Assembly (NCBI GenBank): GCA_029838195.1
Contig: JALGVJ010000019.1
Span: 1-64,000, forward strand
DNA length: 64,000 nucleotides
Source of the DNA: Promethearchaeota archaeon
GTDB taxonomy: Archaea > Asgardarchaeota > Lokiarchaeia > Sigyniarchaeales > SOKP01
Direction: 5' to 3'
In this document: positions 9,741-19,851 of the stretch, piece by piece
How the letters are laid out: every line of letters begins with the position of its first letter
How positions within the stretch are numbered: position 1 is the stretch's first letter
Translations under genes and position numbers: made by a program
Notes under the pieces: generated by a model
Told to the model about the DNA's origin: nothing
The model's database searches: none
What the model saw: only the letters and a program-made list of their open reading frames with translations

Positions 9741-11363
9741 ATGGTAGGAGAAAAAAAATATATTCTGGCAATAGATCATGGGACCCAAGGACCCAAAAGC
9801 GCGATAGTTTCCACATATGGGGAAGTTATTGATTGGGCTTATGAGGAGACGCCCATTCATGCAACGAAGGGTGGAGGAGTAGAGCAAGATCCAGAAGATT
9901 GGTGGAAAGCCATCTTAAAAACGGCAAAACAAGTGATTGATAGTGGAAACGTAAAGATTGACGATATAATTGGCGTGTGTAATTCTTCGCAATGGAGTGG
10001 CACGGTTCCTATTGATAAAAATGGCAATACTTTATACAATGCAATAATTTGGATGGATACTCGGGGAGCCACGTATATTAATAAGGCATTTCATGGATTA
10101 ATTAATGTTTCCGGCTATTCTCTTACAAAAATCTTAAAATGGTTAAAACTCACGGGAGGAGCCCCTTCGCATAGCGGAAAAGACCCTATCGCCCATATTC
10201 TGTGGTTAAAATACGAAGAACCAGAAATCTATGAAAAAACCTATAAATTTTTAGAGCCTCAGGATTATATAAATTTCAAGCTCACGGGAAAGATTGCCGC
10301 TTCTTATTCGTCGATCACAGTTCATTGGGTCACTGACGTGCGTGATATTTACAACATTCATTATGCTCCTAGTTTGATAAAAGCATTAAAAGTAGATGGA
10401 AGCAAATTACCGGAATTAAAAAGCTCCATCGACGTGTTAGGCCCTTTAAAAAAAGAGGTAGCGGAGGAGTTGGGATTAAACAAGGATGTTAAAGTGGTAA
10501 TGGGTGCCCCTGATGTGTTATCTGCCACGATTGGAGCCGGTGCTATAAGAAATTATGACACCTATTTTTATATTGGCACCAGTGATTGGGTTATATGCCA
10601 TGTTCCTTATAAGAAAACGGATATTGCTCATAACATGGCAAGCTTGCCTTCTGCCATTCCAGGACGCTATGTTATTTTGAATGAGCAAGAGATTGCGGGA
10701 GGGGCTTTACAATATCTAAGAAATAATATTTTATATCACAAGGATGAGTTATTAAAGGAAGAGCAAGTTCCAGACGTGTATAAGATATTTGATAAAATTG
10801 TAGAAAAAGTTCCTGCCGGCTCCAATAATTTGATCTTCACGCCATGGTTAATAGGAGAGCGTACACCCGTGGAAGATCACATCATTAGAGGAGGTCTTTA
10901 TAATTTATCTTTAGAAATGACCCGAGAGCATATTATTAGAGCTGTATTTGAAGGCGTTGCGTATAACGTGAGATGGCTTTTCATGTATGTGGAAAAATTT
11001 GTTGAGAAGTGGAAACGAAAAGAAAATCCGAATTTGGGCAAACATGACCCCATCATTCCTGAATTAAGTATCATCGGCGGTGGAGGAAATAGCGATATAT
11101 GGTGTCAGATTTTTGCTGATGTTCTAAATAGAAAAATTAAGCGAGTAAAGAATCCCATCCAAGCCAATGCGAGAGGAGCCGCATTCATAGCCGCCGTTGG
11201 TCTAGGCTATATTGATTGGGAGGATATTCCCAATTTGATGGAATATTCTAAAGAATTCACGCCAAATCCGGAGAATAGAGGAATCTATGATAAGTTATTT
11301 AGGGAATATTTAAACATTTATAAGACAACTCGAAAAATTTACAAGAGGCTCCTCAATCAGTAA
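9741..11363 (+). CDS. FGGY-family carbohydrate kinase (xylulokinase-like)
   Basis: ILAIDHGTQGPKSAIVS, NSSQWSGTVPIDKNG, WMDTRGA, GAPDVLSATIGAGA, IIGGGGNSDIWCQIFADVL. Confidence 0.9.
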   Translation: MVGEKKYILAIDHGTQGPKSAIVSTYGEVIDWAYEETPIHATKGGGVEQDPEDWWKAILKTAKQVIDSGNVKIDDIIGVCNSSQWSGTVPIDKNGNTLYNAIIWMDTRGATYINKAFHGLINVSGYSLTKILKWLKLTGGAPSHSGKDPIAHILWLKYEEPEIYEKTYKFLEPQDYINFKLTGKIAASYSSITVHWVTDVRDIYNIHYAPSLIKALKVDGSKLPELKSSIDVLGPLKKEVAEELGLNKDVKVVMGAPDVLSATIGAGAIRNYDTYFYIGTSDWVICHVPYKKTDIAHNMASLPSAIPGRYVILNEQEIAGGALQYLRNNILYHKDELLKEEQVPDVYKIFDKIVEKVPAGSNNLIFTPWLIGERTPVEDHIIRGGLYNLSLEMTREHIIRAVFEGVAYNVRWLFMYVEKFVEKWKRKENPNLGKHDPIIPELSIIGGGGNSDIWCQIFADVLNRKIKRVKNPIQANARGAAFIAAVGLGYIDWEDIPNLMEYSKEFTPNPENRGIYDKLFREYLNIYKTTRKIYKRLLNQ

Positions 11364-11791
11364 ATAAAATGACAAAAATTAAACATTTATAAATTTTTAA
11401 GATTTTTATTTTTTTTAATATGAAAATTCCATTTATATTTTTAGTCTACTATTATTGATTAACCCAAAAATTTTTTTATATTAAAAACGGTTATTAATTT
11501 TCATTGTTGGTTCATATTTTCACTTTCTCCACTTACTTTTGTCTCTCTTCTTTTTTTTTTCAAAAATTAAGATTTTTAAAATAACAAGTAAAGCCTTTTT
11601 GGGACAAAAAACCAATCAATTTCAAAAATTAAAATAAATTGATTAATTGTCATATTTCTTGTAATAGAAAATTTTTTTTTTCATTGTTCTCTAATCGAAG
11701 GAAATATAAGCCCTTATAATGAATGATAGCTTTGCCAAATCATATTAAAAAAAACTTAAAAATTAGTCAAAAAATTATGAAAAAAATAGAG

Positions 11792-13180
11792 TTATAAATT
11801 TAATTCTTTAATTTTACTTTTGAGTTCTCTTGTTTTTTCAGGGGTTAAATCGTATATGAAAATGAAAACGAGAAGTGCTAAAAGATTAAGGAACATGGGA
11901 AATAAAGCTGCTTGAACACGAATTCCAAAAAGGGCTAAAGGAGTTTGACTTTCTGCGTTAGGATCAAATCCCGTTAATTCATGGCTAATGGCAATAATTA
12001 ATGCAATAACTATTGAATTTAAGGATAAGAAAAAAGAACGGAGCCCCATGAATGTACCTTCCATTCGTTTACCTGATTTAACAATAGCTTCATCAATAGT
12101 ATCGGCGAAGACAGGATCTATTCCCACTCTTATAGCAGCGCCTCCTATCCCGTATGCAAGAGTTGCAAGGGTAAATCCTACTAAATTTTGTACGAACATG
12201 AACGGTAATAAAAGAATTGTGCTGATAAACGCGCCATAAATCAACATTTTTCGGTGGTTGTTTAATTTATGAGATAAACGGAGCCAAAAATACATCGAGC
12301 CTAAAGAACCGATAATAAATCCCGCCATGAGAAATATGGAACTACTTGCTTCCTCTTGTAATATATATTTTGTTACATATTGAAGGGATCCGAGAAGGCA
12401 CCCCGCTACTATACCATCCATAAAAAAGAGCACGATAACCACGACAAAATTCTTGGAAGACAATACGATTTTAAACGCTTGAAAGAATGAAACTTTTTCT
12501 TTATCAACATCCATTTCAAGATATCTTTCTTTCATCTCTTTTGATTCGATATGGCCAGGTATGATGGCAATAAATAAGATTAAACAAACTACGGCAAGAA
12601 TCCAAGCCATTCTCGTATATGATTGGCGATCTCCATAAGTGATGAAAAGCGGAGGCACAATTGAGCCTACTGCGGTCCCAACTAAAAGAAATGCCCTCCC
12701 CAATGTACCTACATTACGTCTATCCGAATCCATGCGAAATTTATCAGGAAATAATGCCCAATGATTTAAAGAAAAAGCGGTGAATGCTAATTCGTAGAGA
12801 CAGAGAAAAGTTACAACCCAAAAAAACAAAATCAATTGTCCACTAATAGGGTCAACATTTGGTGGCGAAAATATGGCGACTAGAAGAAATATAGCAGGAA
12901 TACCACTTCCCATTACCCAAGGAAATCTTTTTCCATACCGTTTCCAAAATTTCTTCGGACGATCGGCGATATAACCGATGATGGGATTATTTACTGCGTT
13001 CCATACTGAAAATATAGTATAAGCAATAGTAATGAGCCATACGTTCAATTTCACTTCTGTTTCCCAAAATATAAAGAAAAAGACACTGATAAAAATTGAA
13101 AGTGTATTCATTAAGAATTTTGTCAACGAATAGGAGACTATTGAAAGGTTTGTTTCTTTATGTTCTAATTCTCTTGACAT
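11792..13180 (-). CDS. MFS transporter, GPH-like
   Basis: 462 aa, about 12 TM; WNAVNNPIIGYIADRPK motif, similar to the 2619-4058 product. Confidence 0.85.
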   Translation of the reverse strand: MSRELEHKETNLSIVSYSLTKFLMNTLSIFISVFFFIFWETEVKLNVWLITIAYTIFSVWNAVNNPIIGYIADRPKKFWKRYGKRFPWVMGSGIPAIFLLVAIFSPPNVDPISGQLILFFWVVTFLCLYELAFTAFSLNHWALFPDKFRMDSDRRNVGTLGRAFLLVGTAVGSIVPPLFITYGDRQSYTRMAWILAVVCLILFIAIIPGHIESKEMKERYLEMDVDKEKVSFFQAFKIVLSSKNFVVVIVLFFMDGIVAGCLLGSLQYVTKYILQEEASSSIFLMAGFIIGSLGSMYFWLRLSHKLNNHRKMLIYGAFISTILLLPFMFVQNLVGFTLATLAYGIGGAAIRVGIDPVFADTIDEAIVKSGKRMEGTFMGLRSFFLSLNSIVIALIIAISHELTGFDPNAESQTPLALFGIRVQAALFPMFLNLLALLVFIFIYDLTPEKTRELKSKIKELNL

Positions 13181-13210
13181 GTTTAAATCTACCTTGTTAT
13201 ATTTTTTTTA

Positions 13211-13249
13211 TTTTCTTTATTTTATTTTTCTTTATTTTATTTTTCTTTA
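13211..13249. repeat. 15-bp tandem repeat, about 2.6 perfect copies
   Basis: ttttctttattttat x2 plus ttttcttta, read directly. Confidence 0.85.
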
Positions 13250-13516
13250 AATGTTAATATCTTTAAAACAGAGTATTCAATTGATAAACCCTAATATATA
13301 TTGAATATAGAAGTATGATATGTCTTATAAAAATTATCATAAAGATCTTATTTCCGAATCATTTCATGCGTGTTTATTAAATTTTTAATTAATTATGGCA
13401 CTCATGTTCGAGTTAAATTTTATTAGAAAAAAGCAATTTGAAATGTGAAATTATTAAAAAAGTGGTAAAAAATGATAAGAAATAAAAATTAAAAAAGGAA
13501 CTTTATTAAAAAATTA

Positions 13517-15442
13517 TTAATAAAAGAGGTTTTCTATTTCTTGTTTAAGTCGCGATGGGGAAATTTTCGGTTTTCTATCCATGGTTAATAATCCATTTAC
13601 CTCCTGAAATTGATCATATAATTCTGTATAGCAAAATCCATGAATCCATTCCTTTCTCGCATCAAACATTTTCAATAAATTTATGACTTTTTCAAGAAGT
13701 TCATCAGAAGATTTTCCAACACCCCCATATCCCCAGCTCTCTTCACTTTCTTCTGATTCAAGTCCAAATCCCCCAATCTCACTGTAGATTATCGGTTCAT
13801 CTTCATAGAAATAAGGTTCAAGATACGTGGGAAAGGCCGATCGCAAGTCGAATTTTTTTTCTTCCTCGAAAGAATTCGCTAATAACTCATAGCGACCGTA
13901 TAAATGAATGGTGCATAAATCTGTTTTGGTATGGAACCAGCCATCATTATCAACGACTAATCTTGTAGGATCAAGCGATTTCATTAAGTAATATAATGAT
14001 ACAGTGTAATTCCTTCTCTCCGGATTTCGATGAGCTCCTTGTATACCCCACCCTTCATTTAGAATCGTCCATACAATGATGGAGGGGTGATTATAATCTC
14101 GTTCGATTTCAGCTGCAAATTGATTAATAATGCGTAATTGTGCTTTTGGTGTAAATTGGAATGCATTTCCGATTTCTCCCCATACTAAAACACCCATTTT
14201 GTCGCACCAATATAAAAAACGAGGATCAAATACTTTCTGATGAGTTCTTAAGCCATTAAATCCAAATTCTTTAATATATTGAATATCACGCTTGATTGCT
14301 TCATCTGAAGGGGCAGTATAAAGCCCATCCGGCCAGTAGCCTTGTACAAGAAACAATTTTTGATAAATTGGTTTATTATTCAACAACACTCGTTTATTTG
14401 TTCCAATAGGACGGTCAGAAAGAGAAATCTTTCTCATTCCAAAATAGCATTGTACTTCATCATAGATTTCATTTAAACGAGAATCATATATAGTTAAAAT
14501 GAGGTCATATAAATTAGGCGTGACTGTATCCCATAGATGTAATTTATCTTTCGGTATTTTCATTTTAAATTTGAAAGGGCTGGGATTTTGTATGCGTATC
14601 TGTGTTCCTTTAGGCCTTAATATTTTTCTATCCCTTTTTGCCTTGAGGTCTCCCAAAAAACTAAGATTAATATTTTCTTGAGCAATATCTTCATCATTAA
14701 AAAATACTTTAGCAGAAAGTCTCAAATTAGGATTACCTTTACCTGCTACATCACATTCCAAGATTATATGAGAATCATCTATATTGGGGGTAATTTTAAC
14801 CCATTTTAGATAATTTTTCAAGGAAACACATTCAAGCCATACAGTTTGCCAAATACCAGACACGCGCGGATAAAAAATACTTGTTGGTTTTTCGAACCAA
14901 AATTGCTTACCTCGTGGGATTTCTATGTCTGAACTAGGATCTTCCACCCGAACGACTAAAATATTATTTTTTTCAATAATATCGGTAATATCTAAAGTAA
15001 ACCCTATGTACCCACCTTCATGTTCTCCTACCCGCTCTCCATTTAAAAATACCATGCAATAGTAATCAACCGCTCCAAAATGTAATAAAATACGGTTATC
15101 ATCGAATTGAGAAGGAAGTTCAAATTCTTTTCGGTACCAAATAATGTCATGGAAAGATAGATCTCCAATTCCACTTAACTTGCTCTGAAAACAGAACGGT
15201 ACAATAATTTTCCTATTGAATTTCTCTTTTTGTTCCTTTTTATACCATTTTTGTTTTAAACCTACATTCTCATCATCGAAAGAAAATTCCCATTCGCCAT
15301 TAAGATTCAGCCAATTATCCTTTCTTTTAAAATGAGGCCTTGGATATTCTGGCCTAGGTATATTATCATTATTTTTTAAGGTCATATAATCTAAAATAAA
15401 ATATTGCTTATTTTTTTTAAGATTGTTAACATCCAAAATCAA
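13517..15442 (-). CDS. glycoside hydrolase family 2 (beta-galactosidase / beta-glucuronidase-like)
   Basis: RPHFKRKDNWLNLNGEWEFSFDD, LLHFGAVDYYCMVFLNGERVGEHEGGY, IVWTILNEGWG (acid/base region), YSEIGGFG (nucleophile). Confidence 0.9.
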   Translation of the reverse strand: MILDVNNLKKNKQYFILDYMTLKNNDNIPRPEYPRPHFKRKDNWLNLNGEWEFSFDDENVGLKQKWYKKEQKEKFNRKIIVPFCFQSKLSGIGDLSFHDIIWYRKEFELPSQFDDNRILLHFGAVDYYCMVFLNGERVGEHEGGYIGFTLDITDIIEKNNILVVRVEDPSSDIEIPRGKQFWFEKPTSIFYPRVSGIWQTVWLECVSLKNYLKWVKITPNIDDSHIILECDVAGKGNPNLRLSAKVFFNDEDIAQENINLSFLGDLKAKRDRKILRPKGTQIRIQNPSPFKFKMKIPKDKLHLWDTVTPNLYDLILTIYDSRLNEIYDEVQCYFGMRKISLSDRPIGTNKRVLLNNKPIYQKLFLVQGYWPDGLYTAPSDEAIKRDIQYIKEFGFNGLRTHQKVFDPRFLYWCDKMGVLVWGEIGNAFQFTPKAQLRIINQFAAEIERDYNHPSIIVWTILNEGWGIQGAHRNPERRNYTVSLYYLMKSLDPTRLVVDNDGWFHTKTDLCTIHLYGRYELLANSFEEEKKFDLRSAFPTYLEPYFYEDEPIIYSEIGGFGLESEESEESWGYGGVGKSSDELLEKVINLLKMFDARKEWIHGFCYTELYDQFQEVNGLLTMDRKPKISPSRLKQEIENLFY

Positions 15443-15796
15443 AAAATCCTAAATTCCATTCATTTTTCAAAGGAAAACTTTTAAATAAGAATGTTATTAT
15501 CATGTTATCTTTTAAATTTAATGCTTGTTGAGCTTTTCCTTGAATTCGTTGAAATGGTTTATTTATTCAAAAATTATACAAATTGGAATTAGAATAGGTG
15601 AAATAAAATGCGTATTAATCTTTATCCTTCACGATATATCCATAAGAAAAAAATACAGACCTAAAGACTTCACATTAGATACCATGAAAGAATCTAATCA
15701 CGTAATTTTTTAACATTATTGAGAATAATTAATCATATTCTTGAGAATTTAATGAACCAATAAAAAATAAAGAAAAAAAAATTTTATTATTATATT

Positions 15797-17287
15797 TTAG
15801 AGAATTTCACCTTCCGATTTCTTAATAAAGAATAGGGGAATTAATGCTAATAGAGTTAAGAGAGCAGAGAAAATAATTACCGGAGGGGTAGGAATAAAAC
15901 CAGATTCTCCTTCAACTATTATTGGGATTCCATATAATTGTATGACAAAAGAGCCTATGAAAGGGCCGATAACCATCGGAATACCCACCATGAAAATTAA
16001 TCGAACTCCTTGAAATTTACCTATGTCTCCTTGCGGGTATTTGTCTTGCATCCAGGAATTCCGAACAACTCCAGACAATTGAGAAAAAGTGAGAGATAAC
16101 ATGTAAATAATCGTAACCAACCATATATTTTTCACGAAAGCAAAAATTAACAATGTTAATGTTCCAATAATGATATACAACATTAATAGTAGCTTGCGAT
16201 TTGTCTTTTTTATGAGAAATCCCAATATTAAAACTAAAATGGTAGAACAACCGATTAAGAATAAAGCTATGAGACTGATTATAGTTTTAGAAAATCCTAA
16301 ATAATGCTCCAAGTAAATGAAAAGATAAGGGAAATAAACATTCGATGCAATTCCGCCTATTGCCATGTTCAAGAAGAGAAGATAGAGAATTTTATTCTCT
16401 TTAAGATCCTGAATGGACACCAGTTCTTTTAATTCGGTCAACAATGATTTCGAAGATGCTTGCGTGGACTCAAGAATTTGGGGCTCTTTAATCATCACCC
16501 CGGCGATTAATCCGCTAACTGAAACAATCCCACCTAAGATATAGAAGAAAATGAAATAACCATAAGTATCAATAATGACGCCCGCAACGCCTAAAGCAAT
16601 AAGATTAGCAAGCAACGCCGCCGCAGTATTAATACTATTAATCTTATTGCGATTGGTGGGATGTCCTATATCAGTAATCCAGGCATTATAAGCAGCATCA
16701 TTTGCCGTAGAACCAAAAAAAGTCATGATGGCATCCATGATGACCACCATTACTACTGCAATTCCTATTACTTGAATTAAAGCTACTAACGGAAAAATAG
16801 CTGTAATAATACCCCATAAAATGTAGCCAAATAATATATATGGTTTCCTTCTTCCCATTTTAGTATGGGTTCGGTCACTTAATGACCCAATGATTAGCGT
16901 AGTAATCGTAGCCACTACAGCAGAGACGGCAACCATCCATGCGATTGGCCTAGGATCTGGAGTTAACATATCGAAAACAAAAGTATTAAACCAGGTATTT
17001 TCAACCGCCCATGCTATTTGTCCTGTTAATCCAAGAATTATCATAATGCCTAAATTCCTACGCCCAATTTTTACAATTTCAGACTTGCTATTTTTAATTT
17101 CTGTGTTTGATGTATCTTGATTATTTGTAATTTTATCATCACGAAATATTTTTAATTTAAAAGGCTGTTGATAAATGTATAACCATTGATTCTTTTTAAA
17201 ATCTTCTCTCACATTTATGACATGCTCATGAACATCATGTATCGTTCCCTCTCCTTGCGCTTGCTCTATGAATTCTACTCTCATCAA
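15797..17287 (-). CDS. MFS transporter
   Basis: about 12 TM; GSLSDRTHTKMGRRKPYI motif; N-terminus before residue ~75 may be over-extended. Confidence 0.85.
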   Translation of the reverse strand: MMRVEFIEQAQGEGTIHDVHEHVINVREDFKKNQWLYIYQQPFKLKIFRDDKITNNQDTSNTEIKNSKSEIVKIGRRNLGIMIILGLTGQIAWAVENTWFNTFVFDMLTPDPRPIAWMVAVSAVVATITTLIIGSLSDRTHTKMGRRKPYILFGYILWGIITAIFPLVALIQVIGIAVVMVVIMDAIMTFFGSTANDAAYNAWITDIGHPTNRNKINSINTAAALLANLIALGVAGVIIDTYGYFIFFYILGGIVSVSGLIAGVMIKEPQILESTQASSKSLLTELKELVSIQDLKENKILYLLFLNMAIGGIASNVYFPYLFIYLEHYLGFSKTIISLIALFLIGCSTILVLILGFLIKKTNRKLLLMLYIIIGTLTLLIFAFVKNIWLVTIIYMLSLTFSQLSGVVRNSWMQDKYPQGDIGKFQGVRLIFMVGIPMVIGPFIGSFVIQLYGIPIIVEGESGFIPTPPVIIFSALLTLLALIPLFFIKKSEGEIL

Positions 17288-17419
17288 GCGGCTCTTCGCA
17301 AGGTATTTTTAGTAAGGAGCAACTTGAGATAGGACTTTAAATATAATGAGATTGGTTTTTAATAAGATTAAAATATCTCCTTGATCTAACCTTTAAAAAC
17401 AAGGAAAAAAAGAATATTG

Positions 17420-17683
17420 ATGGAAGATTTCATCCATGTTTTAGGAATTCTTTTTGCCATTTTAGCTGATTTTATCTCTAATTTGAGATTCGTATGGCAA
17501 AAAATGGTTGTAAATGAGATTCCGAAGAATTCCGAAGAATGAGCTTCGTTTTTTAGAAATACGGTAAAAAAGCCTCCATGGTTAATGGAATTAGTATCCG
17601 AAATTGTCTTTGGAATTATTTTCGTGTTAGCCACTAAATCGTTAATAGGCAGTCTATTTATGAATATCTCATGGAAAACATAA
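17420..17683 (+). pseudogene. remnant of a DMT/NIPA-like membrane protein gene, copy 1
   Basis: MEDFIHVLGILFAILADFISNLRFVWQKMVVNEIPKNSEE*ASFFRNTVKKPPWLMELVSEIVFGIIFVLATKSL...; in-frame TGA, truncated after about 87 codons. Confidence 0.65.
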
Positions 17684-18063
17684 ATCCTACTACTACTACT
17701 ACTATCATGGACAGATTAAATAAGTTAACTTACGTTTTGATGCAGCTTGTTAACGCAGAGGATACTGGCGACATAATGGAAATTTATATGCTTTCCAAGG
17801 TTCACGAGTTTTACAATATTTGAGAATTGATATTTTTATGACCAATCATGTTTAAAATAATTTTGTTTAATAATTTGGTTAATCAAATAATAAAATGGTT
17901 AATGTAATATTTAAATGGGCACAAGATTTAAATACAAGTTTTTATATCTGTTATTAGGTATAAGAAATGAACGCTTCCAATATCGGAATTCGAAAACATC
18001 AAAAAGCTAATTATCCAAATTTAGGATTACAATTTGTGTCATTTCAACAAATTGAGTCCATGA

Positions 18064-19851
18064 ATGAAAAAATTTAGAATCAACTATCTTAATTTTCCTT
18101 ACATAAGGGTGATAAATATTACAAGGAGTAATTCAAAAAGGAATACGGAACCAAAAATAGTAGCTGCCTGTATCGGGCAATGTGTCCATGTGGCTGGCGC
18201 TCATAATTTCATGAGTATTGCAACCCAGTTAGGTTATAATTGCATTTTTATAGGACCCGCCACGCCTATTCCTTCAATTATAAAAGTAATCGAAAGGGTA
18301 AGGCCCGAAATTGTTGGATTAAGCTATCGTTTAACTCCCCATACGGTAAAACCCTTATTAGTAGAATTTGAGAGGGAATACATGAAACTTAAAGTTAAGC
18401 CAAAAAAATTATTTTTTGCCGGAACACCAAAAGTAGTGGAAGAGGCTAAAGCTCACGAAATTTTTGATCATTATTTCATTGGAGGAGAGTCAAAATATCA
18501 AATACTTGCGGCGTTAAAAGGCGAATTTGCAGATCAACAAGTCCAACAAGAAATCCCAATGGAGTTAATTTCGCGAATAGAGTGGAAAAAGCCTTATCCC
18601 GTGATACGAGCCCATTTTGGTTTGCCCAGTCTGGAAAATACAATTAAAGGGATTGAAGAAATAGCTGAAGCCAGTGCATTAGACATAATTTCGATAGCTC
18701 CTGATCAAAATACCCAACAAAATTATTTTCATCCAGAAGAGTGCATTCAATCGCTATCTGGGGCGGGAGGGGTTCCCTTAAAAAGTGAGGCAGATTTTTT
18801 CAAATTACATGAAGCCCGATTAAGAGGAAATTTTCCTTTATTAAGGATATATGCAGGAACAAGAGATTTCATTAAATTAGCAGAATTATATCAGCGGACG
18901 ATAAAAAATGCCTGGGCTGCAATTCCCATTTTTTGGTTTAATCAAATGGATGGCAGAGGTCCCTTGAGTTTGAAGGATTCCATTAAAGAACATTTAAAAG
19001 CGATTGAATGGCATGCTAAAAATAATATTCCCGTAGAAATAAATGATCCTCATCATTGGGGTCTTCGAGATGCACCTGATGCGATTGAAGTTGCTGATAT
19101 GTTTTTGTGTGGTATAATAGCAAAAACTTTAGGAGTCCGGTATTTTATTGCGCAATACATGTTTAATACACCCCCTTCAAATTCTTTAGAAATGGATTTA
19201 GCTAAAAATCTTGCGAAAGATGAACTCCTACACGAATTAGTTGATGCGAATTTCAAAATCATTCGTCAGACGCGGACGGGTTTAGCAAGTTTTCCTTTAA
19301 ATTTAGAGAAAGCAAAAGGGCAATTAGCAGCGGCAACATTAATCCAATTAACAATGAGACCAGATATTTTACATGTAGTGAGTTATTCTGAAGCAAGTCA
19401 TGCTGCTCGGCCTGAGGAAATAATAGAGAGTTGTAATATTGTGGATCAAGTGATAGATCAAGTATATTCAAGTAAGTTAAATGTTATTGATGATCGCGTG
19501 ACTCAACGAAAAGAAGATTTAATTAAGCAAGCCAGATGGATCATTGATTTAATTCCGTCCTTAACAAAATCTACGGATGAGATACAAAATCCTTATATAA
19601 ATCTTGAAGCTCTCACGCGATTAGTAAAACACGGGATTTTTGATGCGCCTCACTTAAAAAACAATAAATATGCGCAAGGAAAAATAAAAACCAAAATTAT
19701 TGATGGGGCATGTATATCATGGGACGATCAGCTTCAGAAACCAATCGATGAGATAGAACGAATATTGCAAATCCTTTCGAAAATTTCTCATGAATTTCCT
19801 CAATTAAAACAGGTTCGAAAAAAAATTGCAAAGATGGAGTTGATGGAATAA
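18064..19851 (+). CDS. B12-binding-domain protein fused to a mutase-like region (function uncharacterised)
   Basis: N-terminal Rossmann-like CVHVAGAHNFMSIATQLGYNCIFIGPATPI...; C-terminal region with ISIAPDQNTQQNYFHPE, INDPHHWGLRDAPDAIEVAD. Confidence 0.7.
   Translation: MKKFRINYLNFPYIRVINITRSNSKRNTEPKIVAACIGQCVHVAGAHNFMSIATQLGYNCIFIGPATPIPSIIKVIERVRPEIVGLSYRLTPHTVKPLLVEFEREYMKLKVKPKKLFFAGTPKVVEEAKAHEIFDHYFIGGESKYQILAALKGEFADQQVQQEIPMELISRIEWKKPYPVIRAHFGLPSLENTIKGIEEIAEASALDIISIAPDQNTQQNYFHPEECIQSLSGAGGVPLKSEADFFKLHEARLRGNFPLLRIYAGTRDFIKLAELYQRTIKNAWAAIPIFWFNQMDGRGPLSLKDSIKEHLKAIEWHAKNNIPVEINDPHHWGLRDAPDAIEVADMFLCGIIAKTLGVRYFIAQYMFNTPPSNSLEMDLAKNLAKDELLHELVDANFKIIRQTRTGLASFPLNLEKAKGQLAAATLIQLTMRPDILHVVSYSEASHAARPEEIIESCNIVDQVIDQVYSSKLNVIDDRVTQRKEDLIKQARWIIDLIPSLTKSTDEIQNPYINLEALTRLVKHGIFDAPHLKNNKYAQGKIKTKIIDGACISWDDQLQKPIDEIERILQILSKISHEFPQLKQVRKKIAKMELME

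Noticed and set aside
17671-17823. 50-codon ORF MENINPTTTTTIMDRLNKL... with an (ACT)5 run
   Set aside because: Overlaps the end of the DMT-like relic; short and without recognisable homology. The trinucleotide run is too short to call a functional repeat.
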